In this document: positions 17,515 through 25,046 of the stretch, piece after piece | Layout of the letters: the number at the start of each line of letters is the position of its first letter | Position numbering within the stretch: position 1 is the stretch's first letter | Assembly (NCBI RefSeq): GCF_947499215.1 | Contig: NZ_CANMNI010000001.1 | Span: forward strand, 930,001-994,000 | From: an uncultured Pontibacter sp. | Lineage (GTDB): Bacteria; Bacteroidota; Bacteroidia; Cytophagales; Hymenobacteraceae | Direction of reading: 5' to 3' | DNA length: 64,000 nucleotides | Notes under the pieces: model-generated | Database searches by the model: none | Told to the model about the DNA's origin: nothing | What the model saw: the letters and a program-made list of their open reading frames with translations, nothing else | Made by a program: the position numbers and the translations under genes

Positions 17515-18040
17515 ACCTCCCCCAGCCCCCTCCTTTTATAGAGGGCCCCTACCCCCAAAATAGGAGGGGGTGTTGTACACGAGTAACATCCCCTTGCCCA
17601 CTTCCGAAACAAGTCCGAAATCTTCTACTTCGAAGGGGGTCTATTTCAGCATTACCGGGTCCAACCACCCCTAGCCCCTCCTTGTCCAAGGCGGGGAACT
17701 TGGAACTGTCAATTCACAGGTATACGTTCTATAGCTGCTTTGTGCCTGTTCAAGATTGACATCCCCCTGCCCCCTTCGAAGGGGGACTTTCTGCCATTAC
17801 TACTGTGAAAGGTTTAAATGTTATGGCAATTCACACTCACATCACTAGAACACGCATTGAAAGAGTAACTCGCACGCTGGCAATGAAACAAATCACATCT
17901 GTCAAGTGCACTTTGCGGCGCTCCACTGTTTGAGCGGTCAGCGAGTTTGGAGCGTCTTGATTTTTTTGCCTACTTTTTTTATCAAGAAAAAAAGTAGGGC
18001 CCGGCTGGCCAAGCCAAGCTACAAAGCAAGGTCAGTTGCC
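17515..18040 (+). repeat. Structured interspersed repeat, copy A
   Basis: A composite repeat filling most of the gap between the regulator and xseA. It holds C-rich blocks (17515-17570, with CCCCCTCCT pairing AGGAGGGGG; 17659-17698), a conserved CACGCATTGAAAGA block (17851-17864), a 9-bp stem (17917-17925 with 17948-17956) around a loop containing TTTGAGCGGTCAGCGAG, a 12-bp stem CCTACTTTTTTT/AAAAAAAGTAGG with loop ATCAAG (17969-17998), and a conserved AAGCTACAAAGCAAGG tail (18016-18031). The same modules in the same order recur at 24470-24935. A short open frame inside it (17906-18094) is not considered a gene. Confidence 0.88.
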
Positions 18041-18173
18041 AAAAACGATAGCTACCTCTACGAAGTAAGATTTGATATCTTTCAATATCCGTGAATAAGC
18101 TAAAATCCCACAAACCCATAATCAACTTTCACTCAAAAACCCTATCTTCGGGTTTAGATCCTTCACCCAGTCC

Positions 18174-19736
18174 ATGGCCCAATTCCATTTCCGGCAAACC
18201 ACCATTTCGCAGGAGTTCAGCGCTCCGCTTTCGCTCCTTGAGCTGCACCAGCAGATTAGGGAAGAACTGGAGATGGCGTTTCCGGACAGTTACTGGGTGG
18301 TAGCTGAGATATCACAGGTAAACGCTGACCGCCGCAAAGGACACTGTTACCTCAACCTGATCGACAAAGGCGACGACCCGCGCGGAGCACTGCAGGCGCA
18401 AGCAAGGGCCACAATATGGAGTAGCCGTTTCCAGATGCTGGGGCGCTACTTTGAAGAGAAGACCGGACAGCCGCTCAAAGCCGGGCTCAAGATTTTGTTT
18501 CAGGCGCAGGTGCGCTTTCATGAACTTTATGGCCTGAGCCTCGACATCATCAACATCGATGCGAACTATACCATCGGCGACCTTGCCCGGCAACGACAGG
18601 AAACCCTAAAGCGACTAGAGGCTGAGGGACTGCTCACGGCTAACAAAGAACTGGAAATGCCGCTGGTGCCGCAGCGACTGGCCATTGTGTCGTCGGCGAC
18701 AGCGGCAGGTTATCAGGATTTTATACACCAGCTCGAGCACAACAGCTACGGCTATACCTTCGACACACGCCTTTTTCCGGCCATTGTGCAGGGCAACGAG
18801 GCACCGGCTTCCATTGTCAAAGCCATGGATCTGATTGCTAAGTACAGTCACCTGTTCGACGCCATCGTGATGATCCGAGGTGGTGGTTCGCAGACCGATC
18901 TGGGTTGTTTCGACGACTACAGGGTAGCCGCTGCCATCGGCAACTCCCCCTTGCCTGTGATAACAGGTATAGGCCACGAGCGCGACGAAAGCATCTCAGA
19001 TCTGGTGGCGCATACCCGCCAGAAAACACCGACTGCCGTGGCCAGCTTTCTGATAGACAGAGGCCGTGCACTCGAAACGGAAGTGGAGAGCCTGTATGAC
19101 AGCATCTACATGTTTGCCGCCCAGCAATTGCGCTTGTCCGCCGACAAACTGGAGCGCCAGAGTTTGAAGATATCAAACCTGACCAACGCTTATCTGCAGG
19201 AGAACCGGGAACAGTTGGAGCATTTTTCGAAAAGCCTGCTGCTCAAACCGAAGAACTTCTTACACAACCAAAAGCTCCTTCTGAGCGATAAAGAACAGCT
19301 GATACGGGCAAATACAAAAGATTTATTGCACCTACGCGGCAAGGAACTAAGCGAGCTGACTGTTTGTGTGGAGGGAATAGGCCAGCGTTGGCTGCACATG
19401 AAGGAGCAAGACCTGAACAAACTGGTGCACTGCATCGAGACGGAGGCCAAGGACAAGCATAAACTAAGTCAGTTGCGCTTTGTGAAATGCAGTGACCGCT
19501 TGCAGTATAGCGCCCAGAGAAGCATGAGCACCGCCTCGCACCGACTCGACATGCTGGAGATGCGGATTCAGGCCAACGACCCGGAAAAGCTGTTGCTACG
19601 CGGCTATACCTTGACACTGCTCAATGGCAAGATCATAAAGCACATTGGGCAGGTAACAGAAGGAGACGTGATTGAAACGCGCCTGCAGGACGGCAGGCTG
19701 CACAGTATCGTTGTAAACACTGACAAAGATGAATAA
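18174..19736 (+). CDS. xseA: Exodeoxyribonuclease VII large subunit
   Basis: A 520-residue subunit of ExoVII, which degrades single-stranded DNA to oligonucleotides in repair and recombination. It has the N-terminal OB-fold (about 15-120, with YWVVAEISQVNADRRKGHCYLNLID). The catalytic core includes RLAIVSSATAAGYQDF, MIRGGGSQTDLGCFDDYRVAAAI and TGIGHERDESISDLVAH. A long coiled-coil region and the C-terminal RGYTLTLLNGK segment follow. It is longer than the E. coli protein (about 456 residues), mainly in the coiled-coil part. It overlaps xseB by 8 bases. Confidence 0.96.
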   Translation: MAQFHFRQTTISQEFSAPLSLLELHQQIREELEMAFPDSYWVVAEISQVNADRRKGHCYLNLIDKGDDPRGALQAQARATIWSSRFQMLGRYFEEKTGQPLKAGLKILFQAQVRFHELYGLSLDIINIDANYTIGDLARQRQETLKRLEAEGLLTANKELEMPLVPQRLAIVSSATAAGYQDFIHQLEHNSYGYTFDTRLFPAIVQGNEAPASIVKAMDLIAKYSHLFDAIVMIRGGGSQTDLGCFDDYRVAAAIGNSPLPVITGIGHERDESISDLVAHTRQKTPTAVASFLIDRGRALETEVESLYDSIYMFAAQQLRLSADKLERQSLKISNLTNAYLQENREQLEHFSKSLLLKPKNFLHNQKLLLSDKEQLIRANTKDLLHLRGKELSELTVCVEGIGQRWLHMKEQDLNKLVHCIETEAKDKHKLSQLRFVKCSDRLQYSAQRSMSTASHRLDMLEMRIQANDPEKLLLRGYTLTLLNGKIIKHIGQVTEGDVIETRLQDGRLHSIVVNTDKDE

Positions 19737-19995
19737 CAAAGACATAAACAAAATGACGTACCGCGAAGCCACCCAAGAGCTGGAGGAAATCCTGCGGGCT
19801 ATCGAAAGCGACTCGGTGGATGTGGATGAACTCACCCAAAAAGTGCAGCGCTCTTCCCTGCTGATCAAATTCTGCAAAGACAAACTGCGCCACGCCGAAA
19901 ACGCTATCAACCAAGTCTTCAACGAAGAAAACTGTGAAGAGCCGGCCTCAAAGCCTGAGAAAGGCACAGGCAATAACGGCAGCTTGTTTCAATAG
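19729..19995 (+). CDS. xseB: Exodeoxyribonuclease VII small subunit
   Basis: An 88-residue helical protein with the family's MTYREATQELEEILRAIESDSVDVDELTQKVQ pattern, which binds the coiled coil of XseA. It overlaps the end of xseA by 8 bases, indicating translational coupling and fixed stoichiometry. The C-terminal tail (EEPASKPEKGTGNNGSLFQ) is low-complexity. Confidence 0.95.
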   Translation: MNNKDINKMTYREATQELEEILRAIESDSVDVDELTQKVQRSSLLIKFCKDKLRHAENAINQVFNEENCEEPASKPEKGTGNNGSLFQ

Positions 19996-20010
19996 CTCGA
20001 ATTAAGTTCA

Positions 20011-20211
20011 ATGAAGAAGTTTGCCCTTATCCTGATCGTCCTGCTTATCGGCTTGATCATTTATAATATCACTAACATTGATTTTTCTGATTCGCTAACG
20101 TCTGTACCTAACCAACAGGTATACATGCGGCTCGTGGCAAATATATTGGTCCTTATTTCGCTGGTGTACAGCTACCGGAGGTATAACCGGAAGACAGATC
20201 ATCAGTCCTAG
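20011..20211 (+). CDS. Small two-helix membrane protein
   Basis: A 66-residue protein with two hydrophobic segments (about 4-19 and 42-56) and a basic tail (YRRYNRKTDHQS). It starts 15 bases after xseB, so it is probably the third gene of that operon. Family unrecognised; no function can be proposed from the sequence. Confidence 0.6.
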   Translation: MKKFALILIVLLIGLIIYNITNIDFSDSLTSVPNQQVYMRLVANILVLISLVYSYRRYNRKTDHQS

Positions 20212-20230
20212 AATTTAATAAGCCTTTAAC

Positions 20231-20273
20231 AAAGAGCCCCGGTCTGTTCTCACAGGCCGGGGCTCTTTGTTTT
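20231..20273. terminator. Bidirectional rho-independent terminator
   Basis: A stem of about 17 bp (AAAGAGCCCCGGTCTGT with ACAGGCCGGGGCTCTTT, one mismatch) and TCTC loop, then T-rich DNA. It separates the xseA-xseB operon from convergent otsAB. Confidence 0.92.
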
Positions 20274-20287
20274 CATTCTAAATTATT

Positions 20288-22495
20288 TTACAACAACTCT
20301 TTTGGCGCCTTCTTCTGCTTAAGTCCTACCAAGCGGGACAACAGTTTGCGGGTCTCTTCGCAGGTATCCAAATGGTACTTGGCCACAGAATGCGAGTTTC
20401 CGATCTTAACGGTATAGGCCTCCCGCGGCATCGCTTTGAAAATGTCCTCGTCGCCCCAGTCGTCGCCGATGGCCAGCACGAAATCGTGCGGGTACATGTT
20501 GAGCCAGAAACTGGTCGCCTTGCCTTTGCTCACCTCCTGCGCTTTTATCTCTACGGCCATCTGTCCGTCGAGTACCTGCAGGTTGCTGTTGGTGGCCAAG
20601 AAGTTGAGGTGGCTCACCAGTTCGCGGGCACGCAGTTCGCCTAAACCAGTCTCCACGCGGCGATAGTGCCATACGAGCGAGTACTCTTTCTCTTCGATAA
20701 AGGAGCCCGGCGTACGGTCCACGTACAGGTCGAGGATGAGTCGGATATCGCTTTTCCAGTCGTCGATCAGGCTGGTCATGGTCTGCCAGCCGGTACCGCG
20801 CTGTTTTATCCAAACACCATGTTCGGCGATCAGGTCGATATTGAGATTACCCAACCAACGCTGCATGTTGTCTTTCTCGCGACTGCTCACCACGACAACA
20901 CGGTTTTTTGGGTTGCTGCAGAGCACTTGCAAGAGCTCCAGCAAATCCTCATCCGGAGCCGCCATCAGCGGACGGTTGTGGTAATCTACCAACGCGCCGT
21001 CATACTCTAAGAAGAAGAGGCGGGAACTGGAGTCTTCGTACGAGTTGCTGAGTTCTTGGAAAGTAGCCTCGTCGAGGTAAGTCGTCGCCATAGACAGCTG
21101 CTTGATCTTGACATAAGACAAACGGTCCATGAACATGCTCACCCAGTGGTGAATGTTATACCTGCGCAGCGATTCCTGCATGTGCTGCATGTGCTGCTTT
21201 TGTACATCCTCCGGCATGGTCAGGGCCGTATGCAGGGTTTCTACAAGCTGGTTGATGTCGTTCGGGTTGATAAGCAAGGCCTCTGATAGCTCTTTAGAAG
21301 CCCCGGCCATTTCGCTCAGAATCAGTACACCGGTCTGGTCGAGTTTGCTGGCCACATACTCCTTGCATACCAAGTTCATACCGTCGCGCATAGGCGTTAC
21401 CAGCGCCACATCGGCCATGCGGTAGAACGCGGAAAGCGTTTCGAGCGGATAAGAGCGGTAGAAATACTGGATTGGGTTCCAGTTCATGTGGCTGTACTTG
21501 CCATTAATGCGGCCCACGAGTTCATCCACCTCGTTTTTCAGCTCTTTGTATTTCTCCACGGCGTCTCGTGAAGGCACCACGAGCATCACCAGCGTTACTT
21601 TCTCATGGAACTCCGGGTAACGCTCCAGAAACAACTCAAAGGCCTGCAGACGCTGCGGTATACCTTTGGAGTAGTCCAGACGGTCGATCGACAGCACAAT
21701 CTTTTTGGAATGCAAGTTGTTGCGATAGATCTTTTCGCGCTTCTTCACCTCTTCGCTGTCCGCTGTTTGGGCATACTTCTCATAATCTATCCCCATCGGG
21801 AAAGAGTCTACCAGTAAAGAGCGGTTGCCAGTATTGATCCAGCCGTGGGTACTGCCATGGCCTACAAGTCTGTTCACGGAGCTTAGGAAGTGGCGCATGT
21901 CGTCGTAGGTATGGAAACCGATAAGGTCGGAACCAAGCATACCTTCTAACAGCTCTTTGCGCCAAGGCAACAAGCGGAACACCTCGTAGGACGGGAAAGG
22001 AATGTGCTGGAAAAAACCGATCGTACTATTTGGTAGTTTCTCACGCAGCATGGAGGGCAGGAGCAAGAGCTGGTAGTCGTGTACCCAAATGGTATCGTCC
22101 GGCTCCGCCACTTTCACCACCTCATCGCAGTACTTCTGGTTCACTTCTACATACGTTTCCCATACCTGCTGGTCGTAAATGGCATACTGGCTGAAGTAGT
22201 GGAAAGTGGGCCACAGTGTTTCGTTGCTGAAGCCCTCGTAAAATTCTTTTATCTCTTTTTCGGTCAGGAAGACCGGGTGCATGTTCTGTCCGTTCAGGTT
22301 CTCGACGATATCCTCTTGCTGAGATTCCTCCTCGACCACCATACCCGGCCAACCGATCCATAGGTTGTTTTTCTTCTTGTAAATGGAGCCCAATCCGGTG
22401 GCAAGCCCGCCTTCACTTGGTGTAAAGTTGAGCTTGCCCTCACTCTCCTGAAGTTTTACGGGAAGTCTGTTTGATACAATGATCAATTTGGCCAT
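20288..22495 (-). CDS. otsA-otsB: Trehalose-6-phosphate synthase fused to trehalose-phosphatase-like domain
   Basis: A 735-residue fusion. Residues 1-465 are a GT20 synthase joining UDP-glucose and glucose-6-phosphate, with VSNRLPV, SEGGLATGL, WVHDYQLLLLP, FFQHIPFPS, SIDRLDYSKGIPQR and TPMRDGMNLVCKEYVA all intact. Residues 490-725 are a HAD trehalose-phosphatase-like domain. Its motif I reads FLEYDGAL (495-502): the nucleophile Asp is replaced by Glu497 and the Thr of DGTL by Ala. Motif II is SSRE instead of SGRD, while Lys658 and GDDWGDED (677-684) are kept. The phosphatase half may be weak or inactive, so another phosphatase could finish the pathway. It lies close to the glgE/tre cluster. 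Confidence 0.93.
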   Translation of the reverse strand: MAKLIIVSNRLPVKLQESEGKLNFTPSEGGLATGLGSIYKKKNNLWIGWPGMVVEEESQQEDIVENLNGQNMHPVFLTEKEIKEFYEGFSNETLWPTFHYFSQYAIYDQQVWETYVEVNQKYCDEVVKVAEPDDTIWVHDYQLLLLPSMLREKLPNSTIGFFQHIPFPSYEVFRLLPWRKELLEGMLGSDLIGFHTYDDMRHFLSSVNRLVGHGSTHGWINTGNRSLLVDSFPMGIDYEKYAQTADSEEVKKREKIYRNNLHSKKIVLSIDRLDYSKGIPQRLQAFELFLERYPEFHEKVTLVMLVVPSRDAVEKYKELKNEVDELVGRINGKYSHMNWNPIQYFYRSYPLETLSAFYRMADVALVTPMRDGMNLVCKEYVASKLDQTGVLILSEMAGASKELSEALLINPNDINQLVETLHTALTMPEDVQKQHMQHMQESLRRYNIHHWVSMFMDRLSYVKIKQLSMATTYLDEATFQELSNSYEDSSSRLFFLEYDGALVDYHNRPLMAAPDEDLLELLQVLCSNPKNRVVVVSSREKDNMQRWLGNLNIDLIAEHGVWIKQRGTGWQTMTSLIDDWKSDIRLILDLYVDRTPGSFIEEKEYSLVWHYRRVETGLGELRARELVSHLNFLATNSNLQVLDGQMAVEIKAQEVSKGKATSFWLNMYPHDFVLAIGDDWGDEDIFKAMPREAYTVKIGNSHSVAKYHLDTCEETRKLLSRLVGLKQKKAPKELL

Positions 22496-22742
22496 GTTTA
22501 TTTTACCTTATGTCAGGCTTCTATTGCTTTGCGATTGGGTGTGAAATCGCATTGCTTTCAGCGTCTGGATGTTAAATTGTGTTTGTGCGTACAGCATAGG
22601 CAGTCTTTATATCATACGCAAGAAGAGGCTTCACGTTTCTACTATATAGTAGTATTTGTATGTTAATTTTACTCTCCCCTACAACACAGGCGTTTATACA
22701 CTAGATCACTACTTAATTCTTAGTTTAGCGTATGTGATGGGC

Positions 22743-23825
22743 ATGAAAAGCTTTTCACAATTTATTTCTGAACTCGACCACTTAGCTTTAGGCCTCCTCA
22801 TCATAGGTCTTGCCATTGTCGTGGGACTTGTGGTGAAAGTGGTGCTCTTCTGGCTTCTGAACCTGTACAACCGGAAGACGGCCCCTCAGCTGATGGCCTC
22901 CGTGACACGGCACCTCGACCGGCCGCTCACTTTCTTTATTCCATTGCTCTTTGCCGCCTTTGTTCTTAGCTCTGCCCCCTTCACGCCGGAGCAGTACTAT
23001 TTTTTTCGTCGCCTCATCGAGCTGCTGAACATTGCCGGCTTTGGCTGGATTCTGTTGCAACTGGTATATGTGGTGCAGGACATGGTGCGCCTCAAATACA
23101 ACATAACCAAGGAAGACAACTACCGGGAGCGACGCCTGATCACGCAGCTGCAATTCATCAAAAAGCTGTCGATCGTGCTCATCATTTTCATCACGGTGTC
23201 GCTGATACTCCTCTCGTTTGAGCCGGTACGCAAGCTGGGAACCGGTATGCTTACTTCGGCAGGTATAGCCGGTATCATCGTGGGTTTTGCCGCGCAGCGC
23301 TCCCTCTCCAATTTGCTCGCCGGACTGCAGATTGCCTTCACCCAACCCATCCGCATCGACGATGTACTGGTGCTGGAAGGTGAGTTTGGACGTGTAGAGG
23401 AAATCACACTGACCTATGTGGTGCTGCGCATCTGGGACAACCGCCGCCTTGTGCTACCGCTTAACTACTTCATCGAAAAGCCTTTCCAGAACTGGACCCG
23501 CACCGGTTCCGACATTCTGGCCACGGTATACCTGTACTTGGACTATACAGCCCCTGTTGAGAAGATCAGAAAGGAACTGGAGCATATTTTAGAGGCCACC
23601 CCGCTTTGGGATCGCAAAGTGCACAATCTGCAGGTAACCGATGCCAAAGAACGGACATTGGAGTTGCGGGTGATGGTGAGCGCCCCCAGTTCAGCTATAG
23701 CTTGGGATTTGCGCTGTCATATCCGCGAAAAACTCATTACCTTTATACAGGAGCGCTATCCGGAGGCGTTACCCAAAGTACGCAGTGACCTCCCTCCGGC
23801 AACCATTTCAGGACAGGCGCAGTAA
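22743..23825 (+). CDS. MscS-family mechanosensitive ion channel
   Basis: About 360 residues from ATG 22743 (an ATG at 22737 is equally possible; a farther upstream ATG at 22656 adds unlikely residues). It has four hydrophobic segments, including the pore-lining glycine/alanine-rich helix (AGIAGIIVGFAAQRSLSNLLAGLQIAFTQPIRIDD). The MscS beta domain (VLEGEFGRVEEITLTYVVLRIWDNRRLVLPLNYF) and an alpha/beta C-terminal domain follow. It opens under membrane tension to release solutes during osmotic downshock, which fits a neighbourhood making the osmolyte trehalose. Confidence 0.92.
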   Translation: MKSFSQFISELDHLALGLLIIGLAIVVGLVVKVVLFWLLNLYNRKTAPQLMASVTRHLDRPLTFFIPLLFAAFVLSSAPFTPEQYYFFRRLIELLNIAGFGWILLQLVYVVQDMVRLKYNITKEDNYRERRLITQLQFIKKLSIVLIIFITVSLILLSFEPVRKLGTGMLTSAGIAGIIVGFAAQRSLSNLLAGLQIAFTQPIRIDDVLVLEGEFGRVEEITLTYVVLRIWDNRRLVLPLNYFIEKPFQNWTRTGSDILATVYLYLDYTAPVEKIRKELEHILEATPLWDRKVHNLQVTDAKERTLELRVMVSAPSSAIAWDLRCHIREKLITFIQERYPEALPKVRSDLPPATISGQAQ

Positions 23826-23868
23826 CAGCTTACACATACCTAACACAGCCCAACCGAAACACCAACAC

Positions 23869-24468
23869 ATGGATTATTTTAAAGGAATTGACCCGGATAT
23901 CATGAACTGGGTCATTATACCTGTTCTTATATTTCTGGCCCGCATCATGGATGTAACGCTAGGAACTTTACGCATTGTTTTCATTTCAAAAGGCGACAAA
24001 GTCATCGCTCCGCTATTGGGTTTTGTAGAAGTGCTCATTTGGCTTGTGGCCATCACGCAAGTAATGCAGAACCTGAGCAACTTCGCTTCTTACTTCGCAT
24101 GGGCCGCCGGGTTCGCTACTGGTAACTTCTTAGGCCTGCGCATTGAGCAAAAGCTGGCGCTGGGCCAAGTAGTGGTGCGGGTCATAACCGTTGAGTCGGC
24201 AGATAGCCTGATCGATCGCCTGACCAATCGCGGCTACCGCCTGACTGCCCTAGACGCCAAAGGCTCTCGCGGCAAAGTAAACCTGCTGTTCATGATTCTG
24301 AAGCGCAAGAAACTGCAGGAAGTCATCGGCATTATAAGAGACTACAACCCCAACGCCTTCTACTCGATCGAGGATGTGCGGTCTGTCTCAGGCACAGAAA
24401 TACCGGAAGAGGAAGTAGAGCGTAAGATGAGTTTCAGGAAGTTTTTCCCGGTGAGGAAGGGGAAATGA
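23869..24468 (+). CDS. UPF0316 / DUF2179 family membrane protein
   Basis: A 199-residue protein starting MDYFKGIDPD, with three transmembrane helices in the first 100 residues (conserved ARIMDVTLGTLRIVFISKG). A cytoplasmic DUF2179 (YitT-C-like) domain follows at about 105-175 (TVESADSLIDRLTNRGYRLTALDAKGSRGKVNLLFMILKRK). Function is unknown in the family. It follows the MscS gene by 43 bases, same strand. A longer frame with an upstream ATG at 23785 would overlap MscS and is not preferred. Repeat copy B begins right after its stop. Confidence 0.88.
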   Translation: MDYFKGIDPDIMNWVIIPVLIFLARIMDVTLGTLRIVFISKGDKVIAPLLGFVEVLIWLVAITQVMQNLSNFASYFAWAAGFATGNFLGLRIEQKLALGQVVVRVITVESADSLIDRLTNRGYRLTALDAKGSRGKVNLLFMILKRKKLQEVIGIIRDYNPNAFYSIEDVRSVSGTEIPEEEVERKMSFRKFFPVRKGK

Positions 24469-24469
24469 T

Positions 24470-24935
24470 ACCTCCCCCAACCCCCTCCTAAAAACAGGAG
24501 GGGGCTTTTCGTGCACGATTATACCTGCCCCTCCTATTATTGAGGGCCCCTACCCCCAGAGGGAATTGGGAACGATTGTCATCCCCCTACCCCTCCCGAA
24601 TCAAGTCCGGGATCTTCGACTTCAAAGGGGGGCTTTATGCAACACCGGATCCAACCACCCCTAACCCCTCCTTGTCTAGGGCGGGGAATCTGTAACTGCC
24701 AGTATGTAAGTATAAGCGTTGTTGTACCTGTTACGCACCAATAACACGCATTGAAAGACATACTTGCACAGAATCTATGAAACGAATTACTTTAGCCCGG
24801 TGCACAAGCGACGATTTTGTGTTTGAGCGGTCAGCGAGTTTAAAATCGTCTTGATTTTTTTGCTCACTTTTTTCATCAAGGAAAAAAGTGAGCGCCCGCT
24901 GCACAGGCGAAGCTACAAAGCAAGGCTAGTTGCTT
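24470..24935 (+). repeat. Structured interspersed repeat, copy B
   Basis: Second copy of the composite repeat seen at 17515-18040, same orientation, beginning at the UPF0316 stop. Modules: hairpin CCCCCTCCT-AAAAAC-AGGAGGGGG (24481-24504) followed by CTTTT, which should also terminate the upstream operon; C-rich blocks (24549-24557, 24581-24598, 24652-24688); CACGCATTGAAAGA (24745-24758); a 9-bp stem GACGATTTT/AAAATCGTC (24810-24818 with 24842-24850) around the conserved TTTGAGCGGTCAGCGAG; a 13-bp stem with loop ATCAAG (24862-24893); and the AAGCTACAAAGCAAGG tail (24910-24925). Stem sequences differ from copy A but pairing is kept. Confidence 0.88.
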
Positions 24936-25046
24936 TACCTAATAAGACGTTGCTACGCAGCGAAACCAGCAAAAGCGAAAATAAAAAGAGCGCCTTTCCA
25001 AAACTGAAAAGACGCTCTCAATCAAAAATATACTTTACAAGAATTA

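Noticed and set aside
17906..18094. Short open frame inside repeat copy A (peptide with FLPTFFIKKKSRARLAKPSYKARSV-like content)
   Set aside because: A near-identical frame occurs in copy B (24851-25069). The peptide similarity comes from the T-rich hairpin and tail of the repeat, and the stems change in a pairing-preserving, not codon-preserving, way.
17515..24935. Possible CRISPR array or insertion sequence from the two repeats
   Set aside because: Only two long copies separated by several genes, no regular spacers, no transposase frame and no cas genes.
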